NCBI GenBank assembly: GCA_039707465.1
Contig: CM077643.1
Coordinates: 374,202,919-374,266,918 of the forward strand
Direction: 5' to 3'
Source: Rhabdophis nuchalis
Taxonomy: Eukaryota > Chordata > Lepidosauria > Squamata > Natricidae
Length of the DNA stretch: 64,000 nt
Below, one piece after another: positions 1-10,262 of this stretch (position 1 is its first letter; each line of letters opens with the position of its first letter). The notes under the pieces are model-generated. The model was given only the letters and a program-made list of their open reading frames with translations. It made no database searches and was not told the origin of the DNA. The translations under genes were made by a program, and so were the position numbers.

Positions 1-166
1 TAAAATATTTTGATTTCTAACATGTCACAGCAGGTGGCAGCATTTGGCTGGCAAATCTAACGAGCAAGCTAAAGAGAATTACGGTAGACCTCACTGATAC
101 ATGCAAAGGAGAAATTCAAGAAAAGCCAGGGCTGTAGACTACAGACCAGAAATATATATATAGCTG

Positions 167-325
167 ATCAGGAAGAGAACTAGTGGTCTAGTGGCAATTA
201 CAACTGCCTCACATGTAATACTTCCCTGGGTCGAATCCCAGTAAGGGTATGGCTAGCAGATAAGAGCTAAATAGCTTGAAATAGATCTATACTAGTCTCC
301 CTTATTGATTTATCAGCACAAACGC

Positions 326-362
<37 letters not shown>
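167..362 (+). mobile_element. tRNA-derived SINE with (AC)n tail
   Basis: The stretch begins with a tRNA-like head (a diverged A box near 185-200; a B box near 230-240 reading GGTCGAATCCC), continues through a body with AAATAGATCTATACTAGTCT, and ends in an uninterrupted (AC)n run at about 328-362. The same family recurs at 17005-17180, 22430-22535 and, reversed, at 27510-27640. I know of tRNA-derived squamate SINEs but cannot name this family. The head has decayed, so it is probably not transcribed. Confidence 0.7.
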
Positions 363-366
<4 letters not shown>

Positions 367-787
367 TAGGTTTTTGACCTGAGATATGTATATCTCAAAA
401 TTGTTAATTTTATCCTAAATAGCCCCCCCCCCCTCCCAATTTTCTTCCTGTTTTTCCATTGATGCCAGATGAGTTTCTCTGTGTGGAAATAATTTTACCT
501 GATTGTATGCTTGAATGGGAAATTCATTTGATCCCACTGAATACTCAACCAAAATTGGCCATAGCCTACTTCACATGAATACAATTGCCCCAAATCCTTC
601 CTTTTCTTTCTAATAATCCAAAACTACTATCTTTAGTGTCCTTGTAGCTCTCTGAGCCTGGTTGTTTTCTTGCAGATGTTTTCACTACCAAACTAGGTAA
701 CCCCATAGCTCAAACCTGAGTTACAAATATTCTCTTCTATCCAAAGCAATATTTCGTCTAACCTTGGACTTTCTTTCTTTTTTACAG
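363..787 (+). other. Intron sequence upstream of the Cys/Pro-rich exon
   Basis: No exon or named repeat is visible here apart from a short poly-C run near 422-433. The stretch ends in a good splice acceptor: a T-rich tract at about 768-783 followed by ACAG at 784-787. No signal-peptide-like ORF is seen, so the upstream exon(s) of the gene must lie outside the window or be too short to recognise. Confidence 0.5.
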
Positions 788-1404
788 CTTATCCAGTGCA
801 ATGTGTTCAAGACTGCTATGGGCAATGCTTTAAAAGCTGTCCATCAAACTGGCTTCCTACATCAAGCTGTTCCTGTGCACATACATCAAATATTTGCTGT
901 CAACCACCACCGCCGCCGCCACCCCCACCTCCTCCTCCTCCTCCTCCTCCTCCTCCTCCACCCCCACCACCCCCACCACCCCCACCTCCTCCTCTTCCAC
1001 ACCCAACTAAATGGCATTACCGACCTCCACCCCCACCTCCTCCACCACCCCCGCCTCCACCTCCACCACCTCCTCCACGTCCTCTACGACCTTCACCACA
1101 TACTAAATGGCACCATCTACCTCCTCCTCCACCACCCCCACCTCCTCCACCACCCCCACCTCCACCACCTCCACCTCCACCCCCTCCTCCTCCACACCCA
1201 ACTAAATGGCACCATCTTGCTCTTCCACCCCCTCTGCCTCCTCCACACCCACCTCCACCCCTTCCTCATCCTAAATGGCGCCATGCTCCTCCTCCACCCC
1301 CACCCCCTCCACCTCCACCTCCACCCCCTCCACCTCCTCCTCCACCCCCACCCCCTCCTCCTCCACCCCCATCCCCTATAAAGTATCATTGGAGCCCTCA
1401 CTAG
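788..1404 (+). CDS. Terminal coding exon: defensin-like Cys-rich segment plus polyproline tail
   Basis: The exon follows an acceptor at 784-787 and enters with two bases that complete a split codon (phase 1 intron). The frame then reads YPVQCVQDCYGQCFKSCPSN and continues to a vicinal CC pair. The eight cysteines are spaced C-x3-C-x3-C-x3-C-x9-C-x1-C-x6-CC. Counted from the fourth cysteine, the x11-C-x6-CC or x9-C pattern resembles the beta-defensin/ovodefensin array, with an extra pair. From about residue 40 the protein is nearly all proline, interrupted by five spacers of the type H-P-T-K-W-H-H (near 1000-1020, 1100-1115, 1197-1220, 1267-1285 and 1376-1401). It stops at TAG 1402-1404. There is no in-frame ATG before the proline tract, so the start is in an upstream exon that is not seen, presumably with a signal peptide. 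An antimicrobial or structural secreted protein is inference only. Alternatives are an epidermal Cys/Pro-rich protein or a decayed gene. The reading frame is supported by the Cys pattern, the acceptor and the nearby poly(A) signal. Confidence 0.6.
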
Positions 1405-1499
1405 AAGTCTGGAGCTCCAGAAGACCAAAGGAAGAGTGGCGTTCTATTCGAGAGCTGTGTGTTTTTTGACCTTTGAAAAAAAAATATTTCCTCTTGTTG

Positions 1500-1505
1500 A
1501 ATAAA
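1500..1505 (+). terminator. Poly(A) signal AATAAA of the Cys/Pro-rich gene
   Basis: A canonical AATAAA lies 96 bases after the stop codon and is followed at about 1528-1549 by a TG/T-rich stretch, as expected for a cleavage/polyadenylation site. This makes 788 to about 1520 a complete last exon. Confidence 0.65.
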
Positions 1506-1549
1506 AATATGTAAACATTCAATCATTTTGATCTTTTGTGTTTCTTTTG

Positions 1550-2454
1550 CATTTTGCCCATCTACCATAATGTTCAAGGCAGGTAGGTAAGAAGCAAATA
1601 GTTCTCAGTTACTGGTCTTCAGCTGACTACTTATTTGCTATTATCAGCCCACCCAGATAAATCAAGACAGTAAACACAACTAGATGAGCTAATCAGATGA
1701 GCTCTTATTGTTAGGCTATATTAAAAGGATACGGCAAATCTGAATGTACAAACTTCCCATCACTACTTTTGACTTCTTGATCCATTAGGGTGGATTCTTC
1801 CTAAGTTTCTTTCTCCATTAAACCACTGGGGGCTTCTGTCTCTCCTGTCTGTAGGCAGCATCTCTTCCCCTCACTCCCCAAGGTCAACACACATTCCATT
1901 ACAGTTATCCTCTTACTTCCAGAGTCACAAGAATAGTTTGCTTTTAGCTTCCTTGAATTTAATATACTTTTAATGATGTTCAACAGCAATCATTTATCAA
2001 CATGTAACAGATGTACTAAACACTATGACACCTAAAGATCAGGAGCATAGGATCATAATTTATATGGGGGATGAGTATTGCTGTTTGGGAAAAAGGAGAA
2101 GGAGGTGGTTATGGACTGAACTTTCTTGTCCTTACAGAAAATAATATATACAGATTTTTCAGGTATATACTTAAGCAAAGTTCATAAAATTCAGGTATAT
2201 ACTTAAGCAAAGTTCAAAAAAATATCTCACAGGATTGAGACATATAGCTGGGATTAGAAAGGAGGATGCAAATAAAAAAGGATGGATTGTACAACTATTG
2301 CACAATTTTTCAAAAATCATCATGAGAAAAGAGTCTGGAGACTAAAACAGGGGCTAAACTGCACCTTACCAAGTCTGGTTCTAGAGGCCATAAATGATTC
2401 TTTATGAGCAAATCGATACGGTGCAGTGCAAATGTTTGATTACTCGTAAAGTAA
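1550..2454. other. Intergenic DNA, nothing recognised
   Basis: AT-rich sequence without an exon or a repeat I can name. A short direct duplication (a 25-base phrase beginning TTCAGGTATATACTTAAGC) occurs twice in tandem at about 2157-2215. Confidence 0.5.
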
Positions 2455-2459
2455 CAAAA

Positions 2460-2806
2460 GAAAGGTAAAGATTCCCCGTACATGCATGCTAGTCATTTCC
2501 AACTCTAGGGGCAGCGCTAATCTCTATTTCTAAGCCGAAGACCCAGAGCTGTCCAAAGATGTCTCTGTGGTCAAGTGGGCGGCATGACTCAACCCTGAAG
2601 GTGCACAGAGCGCTGTTACCTTCCCACCAAAGTGGTCCCTATTTTTCTACTTGCATTTTTAATGTATTTTCAAACTGCTAGGGACAGAAGGTGGGATGCG
2701 TAACAGGAGCTTACTCTGTTACACAGTGCTAGGGATTCAAACCACTGAACTGCCGACCTTCTGATTGACAAGCTCAGCATTTTAGCCACTGAGCCACCGC
2801 ATCTCC
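2460..2806 (-). mobile_element. Sauria SINE (minus strand)
   Basis: On the minus strand this reads as a tRNA-like head (GGTGGCTCAGTGGCTAAAAT; B box GGTTTGAATCCC), a middle with TAACAGAGTAAGCTCC, AAAAATGCAAGTAG and GGGACCACTTTGGTGGGAAG, and a 3' end with TAGAGTTGGAAATGACTAGC. This is the arrangement of the squamate Sauria SINE, whose 3' end is shared with Bov-B LINEs. It matches the copies at 5763-7428 and 50391-50754 phrase for phrase and is moderately diverged. Confidence 0.88.
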
Positions 2807-3253
2807 TAACAAGAGAAATACAAAGGCACAAATCTCAGAATATCCATTATAACGGAAGAAACCTTAGAAATGGTGCTGAGGTCTCATCCTATTTACTAAA
2901 AAAAAGAGTAAAAGTAGGTGGAGATATCTATGACCTTAACACTCATTTGACATGTCTGTCAGATATGATTGTTTATCAAGTCTTCCATTATCAAGACAAT
3001 TGATGAGAATGTGAGAACATCTGAGTGACTCTATACCAGTGGTGGGCAAAATCATTAGTCAAGAGAGCCAAATATCAACAATACCACGATTGAAATTTCT
3101 TTTGAGAGCCGGAAGGTGTGGCCTGTTTTGTGGGAGTGGCTCAGCGGTCATGTGACTGGGTGGGCGTGGCCAACTTGGAAAATGTGAAACTCACTTAACA
3201 ATGGTCTTGGTTAGCAACCAAACTTTTAGGCTCAATTGTGGTCAAAAGTTCAT

Positions 3254-3331
<78 letters not shown>

Positions 3332-3777
3332 TCTCTTTTTCTCTCTCTCTTTCTCCATTTCTCTCTCTCAATCTTTCTCTCCCTCTCTCTCTCTTTCTCC
3401 ATTTCTCTTTCTCTCTCTCTTTCTGTCTCTTTCTCTTTCTCCCTCTCTCTCTATTTTCTTCTTTCTCTTTTTCTCTTTCTCTCTCTCTTTCTGTCTTTCT
3501 TTCTGTCTCACTTTCTCTTTCTCTCTCTTTCTTTCTTTCCCTCTTTCTCTCTCTCTTTCCCTCTTTCTCTCTCTCTCTTTCTCTCTCTCTCTTTCTGTCT
3601 CTCTTTCTCTCTGTCTCTCTTTCTCTCTCTCTTTCTCTCTCTCTCTTTCTCTCTTTCTTTCCCTCTTTCTCTCTCTTTCTCTCTTTCTGTCTCTCTGTCT
3701 CTTTCTGTCTCTTTCTCTCTCTCTCTTTCTCTCTCTCCCTCTTTCTCTTTCTCTCCTCTCTCTCTGTCTCTCTTGCC

Positions 3778-3810
<33 letters not shown>

Positions 3811-3835
3811 TCTTTCTCTATCTTCTGCTTTGTCT
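3254..3835 (+). repeat. (CTTT)n array grading into CT-rich low complexity
   Basis: Pure (CTTT)n runs from about 3254 to 3328, followed by about 500 bases of irregular CT/TTTC tracts. All long frames across it (Ser/Leu/Phe only) are artefacts of composition. The tract lies inside the hAT-type element and so was probably carried or expanded within it. Confidence 0.95.
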
Positions 3836-4029
3836 GCCCATCTCTGTCACTCTGTATGTGTGTGTGTCTGTCTGTCTCTCATTCAAGCACTTAATCACTC
3901 ATTCTGTGTCTCTATCTTTCCCTCCCTCCCTCTCCCTGTCTCTCTGTGTGTGTTTGTCACTCTCTGATTCCCCCATCCTCCTTGTCTGTGCCTCTCTCTG
4001 TCTGTCTGTCTGCCCCCCATCCCCCCAAT

Positions 4030-4650
4030 CTCCCCCCATCCCCTCAATCTCCCTGGAAGTAGCCCGGCTCGCCAGCCCGTGCTGTTCCAGGGCTCGGGGT
4101 GAGGAGGAATGGTGACCCTCTGGACGCCCGTTCCCCTCAATCTCCCTGGAAGTAGGGTCCAGAGGGTCCAGAGGGTCGCCGTTCCTCCCCACCCCGAGCC
4201 CTGGAACAATGCGGGCTGGTGAGCCAGGCTACTTCCAGGGAGATTGAGGGGAACGGGCGTCCAGAGGCTCGCCGTTCCTCCCCATCCAGAGCCCTGGAAC
4301 AGCGCGGGCTGGCGAGCCGGGCTACTTCCAGGGAGATTGAGGGGAACAGGCATCCAGAGGCTCGCCGTTCCTCCTCACCCCGAGCCCTGGAACAGCGCGG
4401 GCTGGCGAGCCGGGCTACTTCCAGGGAGATTGAGGGGAACGGGCGTCCAGAGGTTCGCCGTTCCTCCCCACCCCGAGCCCTGGAACAGCGCGGGCTGGCG
4501 AGCCGGGCTACTTCCAGGGAGATTGAGGGGAACGGGCGTCCAGAGGCTCGCCGTTCCTCCCCACCCCGAGCCCTGGAACAGCGCGGGCTGGCGAGCCGGG
4601 CTACTTCCAGGGAGATTGAGGGGAACGGTCGTCCAGAGGGTCGCCAGCCC
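4030..4650. repeat. 93-bp GC-rich minisatellite with inverted leading copies
   Basis: The phrase CTACTTCCAGGGAGATTGAG starts at 4229, 4322, 4415, 4508 and 4601, an exact 93-base period. At about 4035-4155 the same unit lies in the opposite orientation, so the array has a head-to-head centre near 4160. Because 93 is a multiple of three, several frames stay open through the array. Nothing else suggests they are coding. Confidence 0.92.
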
Positions 4651-4946
4651 ACGCTACTTCCAGGATTCGGTGTGGGGTGGGAATAAACGGCGTCCCTCTG
4701 GATGCAGGTTCCCTCCCCCTACCCGCGGAGCCTCCGCACCCCATGGAAGTAGATGAGTGGCTGGCATGCCGCCTGGGGAGGCTCCGCACGGGGAGCAAGG
4801 GAGGGAATCGGCGGCCGGCAGAGAGGGTTGCTCCGGCAGGTCCCAGGATTCCCACCCTCAACGAGGGTGGAGGAAGAGCCGCACTCAAGGGGCCAAAGAG
4901 CCGCATGCGGCTCGCGAGCCGCGGTTTGCCGACCACTGCTCTATAC

Positions 4947-5762
4947 TACTGTCAAACAAAGATTTCCCTGATCAGAATTAAATTATGAGAGTTACAATCC
5001 CAAAATTCTAGAAGAGACAAAGTTGTCTTTTTTTGTTTTACACGTTCCATTTTGTTTTCTGTGTTTTGACAGAATGGTGTAAAAGAAATAAAATAAACAG
5101 GCTCACACTTGAAGCAGTTGTCATTATGCTTCACAGAACTGATAGTGTGTGAGAACTGCGAACTTTGCATTGGGATGTCTTTATGGGTTTTTTTTTCTTT
5201 TCAGGTTTGCATTTGGTGGTAAAACACAAACAACACTTTCAAAACAAATTATAGTAATCTGCGGTCTCATCTACTACAACTGTTTCTTTTTAAAAAGAGA
5301 AAAGGATACCTCCCAACAGGCAAGTATTAACACCAATGGAAATTGGCCTCAAAGAAAGGAGAATAACCGCCATGAAATGGTGCCCAACACTCCCAGACCT
5401 CACAGCTGATTCAAAAGAATACTGAATATCAAAAACTGCTAAGAACAAGAAGCACAAGGATAGATGCACTACAGGACAAAAGTTACACTAATATATTAAA
5501 AAAATGCTGGAATTGTATCATTAAAAAAGGTTGCAAAAGGAGGGGCAGAGTGAAATGTCAATGAGAGAAATTGAAATATTTTTAATTATTTTAAATACTC
5601 AAATTAAATTGCTGAATTATTCCATAGCAAGTTATTCTGCAGTGAGTTGACCAAGGCTAATTGGTTGTGCAGAGTTGGCCACACCAAGTTGTTCCATTCT
5701 GCCTCCCGTCCAACTCCAAGCAAATCTGAGTACTTTATCTGCTAGATAGCAATAACTAGGTC
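4947..5762. other. Intergenic DNA, nothing recognised
   Basis: No exon, RNA gene or repeat could be named here. Confidence 0.45.
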
Positions 5763-5874
5763 ATAGGTAAAGGTAAGGGTTCCCCTTGCATATATGTGCT
5801 AGTCATTCCTGACTCTAGGGGGTATTGCTCATCTCCATTTCAAAGCCGAAGAATCAGCATTGTCCAAAGTCGTG
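5763..5874 (-). mobile_element. Sauria SINE, 3' part (minus strand), split by an L2
   Basis: On the minus strand this is the SINE 3' end (GAGGGGAAC-type tail complement GGTAAGGGTTCCCC; complement of TAGAGTCAGGAATGACTAGC). It breaks off after GTCCAAAGTCGTG where an L2 tail begins. The other part resumes at about 7186. Confidence 0.85.
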
Positions 5875-7180
5875 ATTATTATTATTATTATTTATTTATT
5901 ACATTTGTATACCGCCCTATCTCCCTGATGGGAGAATGATAAAAGCAACAACAATAAATACAGTAGAAATATTAAAAATAGATTAAATTTGAAAACCCGT
6001 GCTAAAATTGTAATTAAGAACCCTTACTAAAATCACATTTAAAACTATGCCAGGCCGGCCTCATGAAATAAGTGTGTTTTTAATGCCTGGCGGAAGAGGC
6101 GCAGGTCCGTGATTGTACGAAGGTTGGGGGCAGGTCATTCCAGAGGGCAGGGGCTGCCACAGAGGAGGCTCTCCCCCTGGGAGTTGCCAGCCGGCATTAT
6201 CCAGCAGACGGCACCCTGAGGAGGCCCTCCCTGTGGGAGCAGACAGGTCGAAGGGAAGTATGTGGTAGGAGGCAGTCCTGCAAGTAATCAGGTCCCATGC
6301 CATGGAGTGCTTTAAAGATGGTTACTAACACCTTGAAGTGCACTCTGAAGGCCACAGGCAGCCAGTGCAGCTCGCGCAGGAGGGGTGTTATATAGGAATA
6401 TCTTGAGACTCCTGAAATCCCCCGCGCGGCTGCATTCTGAACTAGCTGGAGCCTCTGAGTGTACCTCAAGGGAAGCCCCATGTAGACAGCATTACAAGAC
6501 CGGACGATAGTTGGCTAACACAGCTGGGTCCAGGGAGGGCTTCTTGAGAAGGGGTCTCACCACCGCCTCTTTCAAGACGGTCGCGTTAACAATTCCCTGG
6601 AGCCAGCCTCGTGTAAGTACTAGCCAGGAGGGACACGGGTCCAATAAACATGTGGTGGCATTCAGCTGCCCCAGCATCCTGTCCATGTCATCAGGAGACA
6701 CAGGATCGAACTCTTCCCAAACAACAGTCTCAGGACCTGCCTCCGTCAGCCCGCCCGGACTAACCCAGTTGGAGGCCAACTTGTCCCGGATCTGAACGAT
6801 TTTATCCTGCAGATAACATCCAAATTCCTCTGCACGACCCTGCAAAGGAGCTTCCCGCGGCCTCTGGTGAAGGAGGGAGCGTATCACTCTAAACAGGGCA
6901 CCAGGGCGGTTATCTGCGGATGCGATAAGAGCGGAGAGATAATCTCGTTTCGCCACTCTTATCGCCGCAAGGTAGGTCCGCAAATGCGACCTTACCCGTG
7001 TCCGGTCAGATTCGGAGCGAGTGGACCTCCAAATGCTCTCTAGGCATCTCTTTCGGCGCTTCATTGCCCTCAGCTCCTCTGAAAACCAAGGAGCCAAGGT
7101 AGATTGACGCCGAGTGAGAGGCTGCAAGGGCACGATCGATCCAGGGCCCCATGGCCGCACTATTCCAGGCGGCCACTAGT
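5875..7180 (-). mobile_element. L2-like LINE (CR1 group), 5'-truncated, minus strand
   Basis: The (ATT)n tail is at the left (5877-5900) next to the conserved 3' UTR phrase ACCGCCCTATCTCC. Minus-strand frames 6492-7160 and 6197-6481 match the L2 copies elsewhere in the window: PWFSEELRAMKRRKR, ASADNRPGALFRV and LLKKPSLDPAVLANYRPV, then MGLPLRYTQRLQLVQNAAAR and LRELHWLPVAF. The central reverse-transcriptase block with YADD is missing: the 6492 frame jumps from the start of the RT to the C-terminal region. This is an internally deleted, dead copy. Confidence 0.88.
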
Positions 7181-7185
7181 CATGT

Positions 7186-7428
7186 GGCCAGTATGGTCAT
7201 GTGGCCAGTATGATTAAATGCCGAAGGCGCACAGTATGCTGATATCTTTCCACCAAAGATGGTTCCTATTTTTTTACTTGCATTTTTTACATGCTTTCGA
7301 ACTGCTAGGTTGGCAGAAGCTGGGACAAGTAATTGGAGCTCACTCTGTTACATGGTGATAGGGATTCGAACTGCGGACCTTTCTGATCGACAAGCTGAAT
7401 GTCTTAGCCACCGAGCCACTGTGTCCCA
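7186..7428 (-). mobile_element. Sauria SINE, 5' part (minus strand)
   Basis: On the minus strand this has the tRNA-like head (GTGGCTCGGTGGCTAAGAC, B box GTTCGAATCCC) and the middle of the SINE, continuing the piece at 5763-5874. At the junction a 17-base phrase, TCATGTGGCCAGTATGG, is duplicated in tandem (about 7182-7215), probably a local slip or part of the insertion scar. Confidence 0.85.
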
Positions 7429-7839
7429 ACTAGCTCATAATGACCCCTAAAATGTCCCTGTGGCTTGTCGCTCCCAGCAGCTTGTCGCTCTGTTACCTTG
7501 AATAGTGTCATTGGGCAATTTTCAGTAGATTTATTTAAGGGCAGAGAAATAACGACTCGTTACTGCTCTTATTACCATGATGTAATCCTGAATATCGGCT
7601 CTTACTCGTGTTTGGTCAGGCTTTCACTTTGTCTTCCTTTACTCATGTTTTATAAATAGCTGTAGAAACTGTCATGGGGGCAGAGGCATTCTTAGAAATA
7701 GAGGAAATATTGAAAGTTGGCATTTTGTCTTGCAGTGTATTGGCTTTCTATTTAGAAAAAATAAAAGATTATTTTCCTGCCCCTCCCACATACTCAAAAA
7801 CAGGACAAACAAGGCAACCTGACTGGCACATATGTATTC

Positions 7840-8432
7840 CAGGGGTGGGTCCCAGCTTCTTTTACTGCCGGTTCACTCAGGGATGCGCTTTGGGCATGTG
7901 CGCACTTTATGCATGCTATGCACACATGCACAGTAGTAAAAAAAAAAGCTTCTGTGCATGTGCAGAAGCAAAAAACAAGATGGCGGCACTTATGGTGCCA
8001 CTGCTAGAACCGGTTCGGGGGCATGGCCAGCCAAGTTGCTACCTATTCAGCCAAACCAGTCCGAACCGGTAGGAACCAGTGGTGGGTTGCAGGAGGTATG
8101 CCCTGGTATGGGCAATCTGATGCCTGCCAGGAGCACCGGGTACCATTCCAGTATGATGCTCCAGAGGGCCCACCCACTTGCCCATCCTCCTTACCTGTAT
8201 TTGAGGTCTTTGGTGTTTCTGCGCATGGTGCATACAGCGCCTGCGTGATGCTCCACCAAGCAGCTGGAGCATCACAGAGGCATCGCAGGAGGTAAGGACG
8301 CATGCACACGTGTGCACGCATGCTGCATGTGTTCATTTGGTGGACACAGGGCCCCGTTGCATCATACTGGTTGCAACGGGATCCGGAACCCACCCCTGGT
8401 AGGAACCCACCCCTGGTAGGAACCCACCTCTG
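7840..8432. mobile_element. hAT-type MITE (compound)
   Basis: It starts CAGGGGTGGGTCCC and ends GGAACCCACCTCTG, and is flanked by ATGTATTC (7832-7839) and GTGTATTC (8433-8440), 7 of 8 identical. Inside, at about 8078, a second similar end (CAGTGGTGGGTTGC) suggests two related elements fused or nested. The right terminal phrase GTAGGAACCCACCCCTG is repeated three times (8395-8432). No transposase is encoded. Confidence 0.8.
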
Positions 8433-8440
8433 GTGTATTC

Positions 8441-9915
8441 ATAGGAAGACACTGAGCTGGGCACAACATATTCATGGCAATGACTTTCATAATCTCAAGC
8501 AAAAGTCTTCCCCACTACTTGTTATCTTGTCCTTTTCAATAGGGAATGCCAGGGCTTGAACCCAGGGGCATCTGCATTCAAAGTATGTGCATTTAGCCAA
8601 ATTCTGCTCCTTGATCTCTAAAAAAAGGGGGGGCGGGGAATAGAATACAAACAACAAAATTCCTACAAGGAATGCTACAATTTTCTTTTAAAGCTGCTTT
8701 TATTCAACTCTGCTGAATATATTGGAGGGGGGGTTTCTATGAGTAGTTTCTCTCACCTCCCTAGGATACCGGTTCTGTAAAAAAAACCAAAAAAACCCTG
8801 ACTGTCGATCTTGCACCATTCATCAGGGATGCAGAGAGTGTGAGACAGCAAAGTGTTGCTTTAAACAAGTGATGTCATGAAGTCTCCGTGCTACTGCATC
8901 ATGGCCCCCTCTGCTGTGCAGAAACGGAAAGCTTTATCCCTGAAAATGAGTGCTAAGCATTTGGGTTCCCAAATGATACCTGCTGCAACGTTCTAGTATG
9001 TAAGGTGCAGGAGGTTTTGCATTCGGTATTTTTGTCTCAGGGAATCACAATGTCAAATTGCAAGGGGGAGGGGGTGGGGAAACGATGCACCTGGAAAACG
9101 ACAGAGTCAACTGAGGTCAGGAGACGAGTTCCCCAGCGTGGCAGGCTTCATCATGGCCTTTCCTGCCAGAGAGATCTGCTGGCAGGCTGATAAATGGAGG
9201 GCATTTGTACTGGCTTTTTTTTTTTTAAGGATATTAAACAGCATGGCGCATTCTTTGTACGTGTATCCTTTTAATATGAAATCAGGCTTCAAATGTAAGC
9301 CTTTTCTCCCACATTGGATGTTAAATTAACATGGTTTTCCACCTATCTTAGAGTCAGCAGATTACATTCTTGTGATCTTTGCTGTCCCCGTTGCTGATTC
9401 CTGTTTTTTAAATTATATTCTTATTAAGCCTTGGAAGAAATGAAAAATCAAAATGACATACAAAAAGGGAAAGCAGGAAAAAAAATAAAGTATTAAGTAA
9501 AGGAACAGGGAATTTACAAACATCCTAGAAATAGATTGCAATTTCAGTGGGTTTAAAAAAAAAAAAGTTTTAAATAATTGACTAAACTATAGGGTTTTAA
9601 AAATCATTGTTAAAATTCAAGCAATATCTGAATATCAATATCAATAGCAGTAGGCAGTGCAGGAAATGTCATAAAATGAGATAAGAATTACAGTAATTTC
9701 TATCTGAACAATCTAAGAAAATATGTCAAATATGTCAAAATGTGAACGTGGTACCAGCCCATTCCTAGTGTTACAATCCAAAAATGCTTCCTGAATTAGC
9801 TGATTAGATGAAAAGGGGGGAAAGCCAACCTGATACTTTACTTTACTTTACTGAGGTGCTGGGACCAGGTTTAATTTTGTGGTTTAAGGCTGAACTTGGT
9901 CTAAGCCATATTTAA
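8441..9915. other. Intergenic DNA, nothing recognised
   Basis: I see no coding exon and no repeat I can name with confidence. Short A-, G- and T-homopolymers occur (8622-8640, 9215-9228, 9552-9566). Confidence 0.4.
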
Positions 9916-10262
9916 CAGAATAACAGAGTTGGAAGGGTCATTGGAGATCTTCTAGTCCTACCCCCTGCTCAGGCAGGAAACCCTACATCATTTCAGATAA
10001 ATGGCTGTTTAATCTCTTCTTAAAACCTCTAGTGTTGAAGCATCCACAACTTCTGGAGGCAAGTTGTTCCACTGTCAGGAAATTTCTCCTTCGTTCTTGA
10101 TTAGATCTCTCCTTGATTACTTTTCATCCATTGCTTCTTGTCCTGCTTTCAGGTGCTTTGGAGAATAGGTTGACCCTGCTCTTCTTTGTGGCAGCCCCTT
10201 AGATATTAGAACACTGATATAATTTCACTCCAATCCTTCTTTTCATTAAACTAGACATACTC
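9916..10262 (-). mobile_element. CR1 LINE 3' end (minus strand), first part
   Basis: On the minus strand this is the CR1 C-terminus and 3' UTR. The plus strand shows the complement of the end (AACAGAGTTGGAAGG, TCTTCTAGTCC, CAGGCAGGAAACCCTA) and then of KRRNFLTV, EGVKLFSKAPEG-type codons up to TTAAACTAGACATAC. It is interrupted by the L2 at 10263 and resumes at 10976 and 11815. Confidence 0.88.

Larger units (their letters stand above)
3037..4938. mobile_element. Non-autonomous hAT-type transposon, 1.9 kb
   Basis: The ends are terminal inverted repeats, CAGTGGTGGGCAAA at 3037-3050 and TTTGCCGACCACTG at 4925-4938 (13 of 14 pair). They are flanked by a perfect 8-bp duplication, CTCTATAC, at 3029-3036 and 4939-4946. 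An 8-bp TSD with CAGTGGT ends is the signature of hAT elements. The interior has no transposase frame. It holds a 5' segment, a (CTTT)n/(CT)n tract and a GC-rich 93-bp minisatellite. The element must be mobilised in trans. Confidence 0.9.

Noticed and set aside
764..1381. A His/Leu-rich frame of 205 codons overlapping the Cys/Pro exon
   Set aside because: It is the +1 shadow of the CCN repeats, crosses the splice acceptor and lacks the regular cysteine spacing of the chosen frame.
3201..4115. Long Ser/Leu/Phe frames (up to about 300 codons) on the plus strand
   Set aside because: They lie in the (CTTT)n/(CT)n tract of the hAT-type element; all three plus frames are open only because the repeat lacks stops.
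3895..4756. Several overlapping 100-170 codon frames on both strands
   Set aside because: They follow the 93-bp minisatellite, whose period is a multiple of three; the translated repeats are not a protein family.
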